Shown here in pieces: positions 58,223 to 64,000 of a DNA stretch of 64,000 bases. The position numbers and the translations under genes are program-made. The notes under the pieces were generated by a model. That model saw only the letters and a list, made by a program, of their open reading frames with translations, made no database searches and was not told the DNA's origin. The stretch covers positions 1 to 64,000 of the forward strand of contig JADKJM010000013.1 in NCBI GenBank assembly GCA_016721005.1, written 5' to 3'. This DNA comes from Flavobacteriales bacterium. Its GTDB lineage: Bacteria > Bacteroidota > Bacteroidia > Flavobacteriales_F > PHOS-HE28. Position 1 is the stretch's first letter; every line of letters starts with the position of its first letter.

Positions 58223-58445
58223 TGTGGCGAAAGTAGAACGCGGGGAAGGTTAACCGCAGAGGCGTCCCTCCTTCGTCGGGATGAACTCCGGGCACGGAGG
58301 AATGCAAATGCCTGCCGCAGGCCCTGTCCCGTGCAGCGGGATGAATGCGAGCACGCGGTACGGTGGTGTGGTGCCCTTCTCTGTGCCCTCTGCACCTCTG
58401 CGGTTCAATTGCATTCCCCTCCGCTCTGCCGTTCAGCTCTGGGCT
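58223..58445. repeat. Duplicate of the paaZ upstream region
   Basis: Matches 56327-56545 including the TACTTTCG box (58228-58235), remnants of the MITE-like inverted repeat (58252-58264 and 58379-58405) and a TCCCGT-GCA-GCGGGA hairpin (58327-58350). A second hairpin-like insertion, TCCC...GGGATGAAC, occurs at 58265-58286. A further phrase CTGCGTTATCTGCGCCATCTGCGG follows at 58472-58495, the inverse of 56399-56420. Confidence 0.72.
58327..58350 (+). repeat. TCCCGT-GCA-GCGGGA hairpin element
   Basis: TCCCGT(58327-58332) pairs with GCGGGA (58336-58341); tail TGAATGCG. Confidence 0.55.
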
Positions 58446-58584
58446 ATGTATCTGCGTTCTGTCTTCATCTGCGTTATCTGCGCCATCTGCGGCTGACCCG
58501 CATTCATGATCAATCCCATTCACCATGTGACCATCCCATCCCTCCATCGTTCCCCTAGCGTAGTCGAACCTAAAAGAGAACATA

Positions 58585-58962
58585 ATGAGCACCGATCTGG
58601 AACAGGAAGTATTGACCAAGCTGGATATGAACACGATGGAACGCTTGGGCGTGAAGGAGGAAGCACTGACGACGTGCCTTGATGTCGCCGGTGAAGTAAC
58701 GCGCGAAGTTGTGGCCGAACACTTGAGCACTGGAGCGCACCACTTGCGCATCCTGTATTCACGCGCACCCAACACCGATAAGGCCACCGCCTTGCAACTG
58801 GTGATGGACAAACGTTTCAACGAACGGATGCGCGAGGAACTGGATCTCGACGCGTGCGATCTGTCCACGTTGCGGAAGAACGTGATGCCCGCCTACACCA
58901 AAGCGGTATCGAAGCAGGTGAAGGGCCGCACGGAAGTGCTGGAGAAGCTGGTAACCGAGTAG
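58585..58962 (+). CDS. Hypothetical helical protein
   Basis: 125 aa. Mostly helical and charged, no signal peptide or membrane segment: MSTDLEQEVLTKLDMNTMERLG, CLDVAGEVTREVVAEHLSTG, LQLVMDKRFNERMREELDLD, YTKAVSKQVKGRTEVLEKL. I do not recognise a family. It stands alone, convergent with the P-type ATPase gene, with a bidirectional hairpin between them. Confidence 0.6.
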   Translation: MSTDLEQEVLTKLDMNTMERLGVKEEALTTCLDVAGEVTREVVAEHLSTGAHHLRILYSRAPNTDKATALQLVMDKRFNERMREELDLDACDLSTLRKNVMPAYTKAVSKQVKGRTEVLEKLVTE

Positions 58963-58982
58963 ATCTCCTCATGATCCAGGAT

Positions 58983-59012
58983 GGCCGATCGCGACGCAGA
59001 AGCCGATCGGCC
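58983..59012. terminator. Hairpin between convergent genes
   Basis: Perfect 9-bp stem GGCCGATCG (58983-58991) with CGATCGGCC (59004-59012), loop of 12. No U-run, so its terminator strength is uncertain. Confidence 0.45.
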
Positions 59013-59026
59013 CATCGACCCTTCTG

Positions 59027-61549
59027 CTAGTCCCCCCTTCTCCTTCCTACCCATTTGTACACTTCGAACCAAGAGACGGATGCAAGACCGATGAAGGTCG
59101 CTGTGCCCAGTTGTGTCAGGTCGGGCAACGCCATGTGGAAGAAGTCGCGCACGGTCGGAACGACAAGGATGATGACCAGCAACGCGACGGTGATCCCGAG
59201 CATCGCCATGAGGATGCCGTTGCCATTGCGGAAACTGGTGAGGACGGATGCGGTGAACGAGCGGTTCACCAGCGAAAGCCCGATGTTGGCGATGACCAAA
59301 GTGGTGAAGACCTGTGCGCGCACGAGTTCTTCGGAGTGCCCTTGAAGAACGGCCAAGCGGTACATACCCAACGTGCCGAGGGTGATCACCAACCCCTGCC
59401 AAACGCTGACCGAGATCTCCTTCCATGACAGGAACGTGAGCCTGAGCGGACGCGGCGGCCTACGCATACCGTCATCTTCCAGCGGCTCGTTCTCATAGGC
59501 GATGCTGCATATGGGACCCATGATGAGTTCCAAAAAGATGACATGCAGCGGCGTGAAGATGTTGGGATACACCCAACCGAGGAACACGGGCAACGAGACC
59601 GTGAGGATGATGGGGATGTGGATGGAGATGATGTACTGGATCGCCTTCTTCAGGTTGCTGTAGATCTTGCGGCCCATGGCCACGGCATCCACCATGCTGC
59701 CCAGATCGTCGTTGGTGAGGATGATGGCCGCCGCCTCCTTCGCCAGTTCGCTGCCGCGCTTGCCCATGGCGATGCCGATGTGTGCGGCCTTCAGCGCGGG
59801 CCCATCGTTGACGCCATCGCCGGTCATGGCCACCACATGCCCTTCGGCTTGCAATGCGTTGATGATGCGCAATTTGGCTTCGGGGAACATGCGCGTGAAG
59901 ATGTTGGTGTCGTTCACCGCTTCGCGAAGCCCGGTATCCCCGAGCTTCATCATGTCATCACCGCTCATCATCCTTTCCGCACCCTTGAACCCGATCTGCT
60001 TCGCAATGGCGGCCGTGGTGAGTGCGTTATCGCCGGTGATGATCTTCACCGCGATGCCCGCGGCATCGAATTGCCGGAACACCTTCGCCATGTTGGCTTT
60101 GGGTGGATCCTCGAAGGCCACGAGTCCAAGGAAGTTCACGGCGAAGGCTTCCTGATCGGCGGGGTATTCCCCATTGTCATGCTCCACTTCACCGACCGCG
60201 AGCACGCGCAGCCCTTGGGCGGCGAGCACATTCACGTTCGCTACGACCTCCTTCTTCTCCACCTCGCTCAAGGTGCTTTGCCGCAAGACCCGCTCCGGTG
60301 CGCCCTTGCAGGCGATGATGCGTTCGCCCGTGGTGTTCGCGAACACATGTGTCATCATCGGTGGTCGTCCACCCAGCGGGTACTCGTGGACCATCCTGGA
60401 CTCAGGACGACGATCCTTCTCCGTGTTGCGCGCATAGGCCGCGTGCAGTGCGATTTCCATCGGGTCGAAGGGCACGGGTTCGCTCGCCCACATGGCCATT
60501 GCGATCACGCGACGCGCATTCGCACCGGTCCATGCGCCCGGTGCCAACAGTTCCTTGTTCGCCTGCACGTACAGGTGTGCCAAGGTCATGTGGTTCTCGG
60601 TGATGGTACCGGTCTTATCCGCGCAGATCACCGTGGCGGAGCCGAGCGTTTCCACCGTGGTGGCGCGTTTGACGATCACGCCTTGTTTCGCCAAGCGCCA
60701 TGCGCCCAACGCGAGGAAAGTGGTGAAGGCCACGGGGATCTCTTCGGGCAGGATGGACATGGCCAGCGTGAGACCGGTGAGCAGGCTCTCCGACCATGAT
60801 CCGCTGCGGAGGAAGGCCACGACCCACACCAGCAGGAACACCACCACACCCACAATGGCCATGTTGCGCACGAAGCGCGTGATCTGTTGTTGCAGTGGCG
60901 TGGGCGGTACCTGGATCGCTTTCAACGAGGTGCTGATCCGGCCCAAGGCCGTGGACTTTCCGACCGCCGTGACACGATAGAGCGCGAGGCCAGAGACCAC
61001 TTGCGTGCCCTTGCTCACCTGTGCCAATTCCTCTTGCGCACTACGCGCCACAGCAAAGGCTTCACCCGTGAGGATCGATTCGTTCACACTGAAGTCGTTG
61101 CTCTGTACGATCACACCATCCGCAGCGAGCAGGCTTCCTTCCTCCGCCACCGCGTGATCACCCATCACCACGTCCTCCGAAGGGATCTTCACCACGGCAC
61201 CACTGCGTACCACAGTGGCCTCCGACCGCGTGAACGCTTGCAGGGCTTTCAACGCGCGCCGACTGCGACTGTCCTGGTACAACGAGATGCTCGAGACCAG
61301 CACGATGGCTCCCGCCATGAAGAGCGCTTCCGGGACTTCTCCGAGGGCGAAGTAGATCGCACTGGTGGCCACCAGCAGGAGGAACATCGGTTCCAGCACA
61401 ATGTCCTTCACCACCGGCCAGAAGAAATCCTCTTCCTGTTCTTCAATGATGTTGCGGCCGTGCTTCGCGCGTGCGGCCAGCACCTCCGCATCGCTCAGGC
61501 CATCAACTGGAAAGGGGTTCGGCGGCACGCGGACAAGATACTCGACCAT
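59027..61549 (-). CDS. P-type cation-translocating ATPase
   Basis: 840 aa with at least eight membrane helices. The phosphorylation motif is CADKTGTITENHM; the membrane stretch AMSILPEEIPVAFTTFLALG precedes it, an ILPEEIP variant of the ion-binding helix of Ca2+- or related type II/III ATPases. The N- and P-domain landmarks are present (KGAPERVL, MTGDGVNDGPALKAAHIGIAMG, NDDLGSMVDAV). Ion specificity cannot be read from the sequence; Ca2+ or another divalent cation is likely. The small membrane protein at 61623-61961 is upstream on the same strand. Confidence 0.93.
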   Translation of the reverse strand: MVEYLVRVPPNPFPVDGLSDAEVLAARAKHGRNIIEEQEEDFFWPVVKDIVLEPMFLLLVATSAIYFALGEVPEALFMAGAIVLVSSISLYQDSRSRRALKALQAFTRSEATVVRSGAVVKIPSEDVVMGDHAVAEEGSLLAADGVIVQSNDFSVNESILTGEAFAVARSAQEELAQVSKGTQVVSGLALYRVTAVGKSTALGRISTSLKAIQVPPTPLQQQITRFVRNMAIVGVVVFLLVWVVAFLRSGSWSESLLTGLTLAMSILPEEIPVAFTTFLALGAWRLAKQGVIVKRATTVETLGSATVICADKTGTITENHMTLAHLYVQANKELLAPGAWTGANARRVIAMAMWASEPVPFDPMEIALHAAYARNTEKDRRPESRMVHEYPLGGRPPMMTHVFANTTGERIIACKGAPERVLRQSTLSEVEKKEVVANVNVLAAQGLRVLAVGEVEHDNGEYPADQEAFAVNFLGLVAFEDPPKANMAKVFRQFDAAGIAVKIITGDNALTTAAIAKQIGFKGAERMMSGDDMMKLGDTGLREAVNDTNIFTRMFPEAKLRIINALQAEGHVVAMTGDGVNDGPALKAAHIGIAMGKRGSELAKEAAAIILTNDDLGSMVDAVAMGRKIYSNLKKAIQYIISIHIPIILTVSLPVFLGWVYPNIFTPLHVIFLELIMGPICSIAYENEPLEDDGMRRPPRPLRLTFLSWKEISVSVWQGLVITLGTLGMYRLAVLQGHSEELVRAQVFTTLVIANIGLSLVNRSFTASVLTSFRNGNGILMAMLGITVALLVIILVVPTVRDFFHMALPDLTQLGTATFIGLASVSWFEVYKWVGRRRGD

Positions 61550-61622
61550 CCCTCTTCAGCGGCTTGGTTTGGATCGAACAGTCAGCGCAGAGGAGGAGTA
61601 TGGCGATGGCCGGATGCATGGC

Positions 61623-61961
61623 TCATGTGGCCAGTCTCCACGCCATCCCCACCAACACCACGGCCATGATCACCGTGTAGATCTCCTTGTTGTACTTCGC
61701 CAGCCAATGCGGTAGGTAGATGTCGAAGTTGGCCTTGGTGGATGCGGAGTATTTACGCGCGACCACCGTGAGCGGACAGGACCAGCGGAAGAGTAATAGG
61801 GCCAGCACCTCCAGCCCGATCAAGCCCAAGGCGATCCAGAACCATCGGTCGATACGATCCATGATCACCGCGTACAGCATGTAGAAGATGACCCCGTTGA
61901 AGAAGAGCCAGATCGCGGTGTGGAGGCTCTTGATGGCAGTGAGCTTGGTGCGGTCGGTCAT
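61623..61961 (-). CDS. Small membrane protein
   Basis: 112 aa with three hydrophobic segments (HTAIWLFFNGVIFYMLYAVIM, WFWIALGLIGLEVLALLLF, YTVIMAVVLVGMAWRL). It carries the line RWSCPLTVVARKYSASTKANFDIYLP, resembling DUF2784-type membrane proteins (CPLT motif). Function unknown. It precedes the ATPase on the same strand with a 70-bp gap and may be a partner. Confidence 0.65.
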   Translation of the reverse strand: MTDRTKLTAIKSLHTAIWLFFNGVIFYMLYAVIMDRIDRWFWIALGLIGLEVLALLLFRWSCPLTVVARKYSASTKANFDIYLPHWLAKYNKEIYTVIMAVVLVGMAWRLAT

Positions 61962-62030
61962 TGGTGATCGGTCCTCGATCCAAGGTATCAGGCCCGCGTC
62001 AGCGCATGACTGAGGACCGTCAGTTCCCTC

Positions 62031-63428
62031 CTACTCGATCACGAAGGGGAACGACCGCTCGTCAATACGCAAGAAGTACAAACCGCTCGGCAATGCCGTG
62101 GTGCGGAGTTCGATCCGGTTGCCCTGTTGTGTCAAAGGCAAGGCGACCAGCTGTCCTGTTGGACCATACACGCGCACGAGTGCAGTTGGAACCACATCAG
62201 CAACATACACCACCTCATGCGCCGGGTTCGGCCATACCGTGATCCTTGTGGCGCTACGGTCCGGAGCGATCCCCGTCGTACACGTCTCGAAGGCTCCGGC
62301 ATCCAACGTCGCATGCTGGCACCGTGTGCTGTTGCTGACCGGATGAACATACTCGTCCCAAGCGACCAACGGGTAGCTGCTGTTGGCAACGCCAGCGGGA
62401 AAACCGAACTGATGTGCGGGTGAAGCGGTGGTGATGTGGTAATCATAGTTCGCTGGGGAATCGAACTGCACGGCGGCGATGGTGCTCCGAAGGTTGGTGA
62501 GCGTATCGATGCTCGCAGGCCACGCACCCGCCATGAAATTTCCTCCGCCCGCTAGGATGTTGCTGTAGGCTTTGAAGTAGGCCGCACTCGCCACGCTGAA
62601 GAAGCTGCCCACGGTCTTCTCGTTCACCAGCGTGTTGTTGATCGCATAGAGTTCGTGTGGTGTGATGTTGGTCAAGCCTTCAAGCCCGTAACCCACCATG
62701 TTGCTGTTCTGCCCTTGCGGTCCTTGTTGCACCACATTGCCGATGAGGTAAGCGGTTCCACCGTTCGGCAGATCGATCTCCCGGCTGGCATCGCCGGTGG
62801 CTTCGTTGCTGAAGCGGTTGTACTCGATCACGTTCACTTGCGCGCGACTCTTCAACTCATGCCCTACATGCGCGTGGTGACTGTAGTTGTACCTGAAGAT
62901 CAGGCTGTCGACGTGATTGATGTAGAGGTTGTGCGAGAAGCCATCGCCAAAACCGTTGTGATCGAACTCAGTGTGTTCGATGCGGATGGTACTCGGGTTC
63001 ACATCACCCGCAAGGATCCCGTTCTCATTGTCGTGGAAATAGCAATGCAGCACGGTGAGGTGATGTCCTTCCTGACGGATGCCCGCGCCGTTGTTATCGG
63101 GCACGCTGCATTCGCTGAACTCGATGTTCTCCACTGTGGTCCGATCGCCCTGGATCACCCAGATCGCTTTGCCGCCCCACGCATTGCCGTTGCTTTCCAG
63201 GTGCGCCATCCCTCCCATCCCGCGCAACAACAGGTCATTCGCTTGCCAGCGGGCCACATCACTCGGGTAAACTCCTGCTGCGATGTTCACCGTATCGCCA
63301 TTGCCCACCAACGTGGAGACTTGGCTGGGCGTTGTGTACGTCTGCCCGGAGCCCACTTGCCATTGCGTGGCGCTCGCCGTGAGCGTGATCGCCATGCATG
63401 CGCTCAATAGGATCGTCCGGTTGGTCAT
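62031..63428 (-). CDS. Secreted right-handed beta-helix protein with T9SS sorting domain
   Basis: 465 aa, start at 63428 with a -7 box (TATCTTCG, 63433-63440) only 4 nt away. Signal peptide MTNRTILLSACMAITLTASA. The parallel-beta-helix rungs include TTVENIEFSECSVPDNNGAGI, HHLTVLHCYFHDNENGILAG, IRIEHTEFDHNGFG and SLIFRYNYSHHAHVGHELKS, typical of polysaccharide lyase-like folds. The C-terminus is a T9SS type A domain (TRITVWPNPAHEVVYVADV ... GLYFLRIDERSF). Catalytic residues are not assignable. Confidence 0.88.
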   Translation of the reverse strand: MTNRTILLSACMAITLTASATQWQVGSGQTYTTPSQVSTLVGNGDTVNIAAGVYPSDVARWQANDLLLRGMGGMAHLESNGNAWGGKAIWVIQGDRTTVENIEFSECSVPDNNGAGIRQEGHHLTVLHCYFHDNENGILAGDVNPSTIRIEHTEFDHNGFGDGFSHNLYINHVDSLIFRYNYSHHAHVGHELKSRAQVNVIEYNRFSNEATGDASREIDLPNGGTAYLIGNVVQQGPQGQNSNMVGYGLEGLTNITPHELYAINNTLVNEKTVGSFFSVASAAYFKAYSNILAGGGNFMAGAWPASIDTLTNLRSTIAAVQFDSPANYDYHITTASPAHQFGFPAGVANSSYPLVAWDEYVHPVSNSTRCQHATLDAGAFETCTTGIAPDRSATRITVWPNPAHEVVYVADVVPTALVRVYGPTGQLVALPLTQQGNRIELRTTALPSGLYFLRIDERSFPFVIE

Positions 63429-63432
63429 GCTT

Positions 63433-63440
63433 CGAAGATA
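63433..63440 (-). promoter_or_regulatory. -7 box TATCTTCG, 4 nt from the beta-helix start
   Basis: Same TAnnTTYG pattern and 4-nt spacing as before 24896 and 56546. Confidence 0.4.
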
Positions 63441-63628
63441 GTCCCGCTCTTTCCCATCAGCACTTCTTGGGGACGAACTGTAAGGTTATCCGACGTCTCC
63501 CGACAGCAACAGCGCCAACATCGCGTTCCATTACCTGAACCAGGAGATCATCCGCGACCCAACTTGAATGATGGCATGATGATGGTGGCATTTCACATGA
63601 GAACGATCACACCTAAACCCCAACGACC

Positions 63629-64000
63629 ATGAAGACCCTGATGATGATACCGGCTATGTTGATGTTCCTGGGAACGACCCAAGCGCAGGACAGGACCACA
63701 CCTCCGGCGAAGGAGAAACCAGCTGCCACATCGACAACAACAGGTACGGTGGAGTTGCTGAAGGAGCACACCTGCACCGCCGCCTGCGTGGATGGCAAGC
63801 ACATGTATGCACATGGTGAGAAAGGGCACGCCTGTACCGAGGAATGCATGAAGATGCATCATGCAGCAGCGACCGGACATGAAGGCCACGGACATGGTGA
63901 GATGAAGGAGGCGAAGGAAGAAGTGAAGGCGGCAAGTGGTGAAGCGAAGGAGGAAATAATGGAGCAGAAGGGCGAAATGAAGACCCACGTGTGTACCGCA
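63629..64000 (+). CDS. Secreted Cys/His-rich protein, 3' end outside window
   Basis: At least 124 aa from the ATG at 63629 with signal peptide (LMMIPAMLMFLGTTQAQ). The mature part has two CxxxC pairs with His residues (EHTCTAACVDGKHMYAHGEKGHACTEECMKMHH), a HEGHGHG run and a Lys/Glu-rich helix. This looks like a metal-binding (copper, zinc or nickel) periplasmic protein. It is the last gene visible and is cut by the right edge. Confidence 0.65.
   Translation, partial: MKTLMMIPAMLMFLGTTQAQDRTTPPAKEKPAATSTTTGTVELLKEHTCTAACVDGKHMYAHGEKGHACTEECMKMHHAAATGHEGHGHGEMKEAKEEVKAASGEAKEEIMEQKGEMKTHVCTA

Noticed and set aside
1..64000. tRNA, rRNA or riboswitch
   Set aside because: Scanned the intergenic gaps for cloverleaf or rRNA-like sequence and known aptamer cores; saw none, though a covariance search would be decisive.

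Overview
The window is GC-rich DNA from a member of the Bacteroidota, most likely a Flavobacteriales-type bacterium. Evidence: several secreted proteins end in type IX secretion (T9SS) C-terminal sorting domains; transketolase is encoded as two half-genes; promoter -7 boxes fit TAnnTTYG and several lie only 4-5 nt from the start codon; Shine-Dalgarno sequences are mostly absent; a kynurenine-type tryptophan 2,3-dioxygenase and a PaaZ of the Bacteroidota type are present. I saw no rRNA, tRNA or CRISPR array.

Layout. 1-10.8 kb: ychF (cut by the left edge), the two transketolase halves with a VWA-domain gene between them, an ECF sigma / membrane protein / Spy-like operon, a class III aminotransferase, an M43 metalloprotease and an FkbM methyltransferase. 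10.9-29.4 kb: a 1292-residue CUB-like repeat protein, a short GH2 beta-mannosidase with cutC, a HisKA_2-type histidine kinase, a DEAD-box helicase, a cyclophilin, small periplasmic proteins, tryptophan dioxygenase, a T9SS BNR-like protein and a ChaN-like protein. 29.4-35.9 kb: T9SS beta-helix and M43 proteins, with decayed remnants of a DUF1801 gene and of a papain-like protease. 36.1-41.3 kb: a minus-strand redox/stress operon (OsmC, cupin, AhpD-like, SDR, flavodoxin-reductase-like) and a frameshifted pepD.

41.7-43.4 kb: an XRE regulator and an FN3-domain gene diverge from an exact-period array of twenty-three 22-bp units, each carrying a short palindrome. 43.7-48.5 kb: a visibly more AT-rich accessory island with a membrane coiled-coil protein, a Beta/sce7725-like protein, an sce7726-like PD-(D/E)XK protein, a methyltransferase, a queuosine-precursor transporter and an unknown protein. 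This is a candidate defence or modification locus. 48.6-52.0 kb: secreted PKD, MORN-like and SH3b proteins in a probable operon.

52.1-58.5 kb is the most unusual stretch. The 3' end of paaZ is followed by four further copies of its own tail. They encode almost the same peptide, but two of them differ synonymously in 20 of 28 codons. Two toxin-antitoxin-like modules lie among them. The 5' end and promoter of paaZ are also duplicated 1.9 kb upstream of paaZ, around an addiction-module antitoxin whose toxin is truncated. Several families of palindromic repeats are concentrated here. I read this as an integration or recombination hot spot at paaZ that collects small TA cassettes.

58.6-64 kb: a hypothetical protein, a P-type cation ATPase with a small membrane protein, a T9SS beta-helix protein and a Cys/His-rich secreted protein cut by the right edge.
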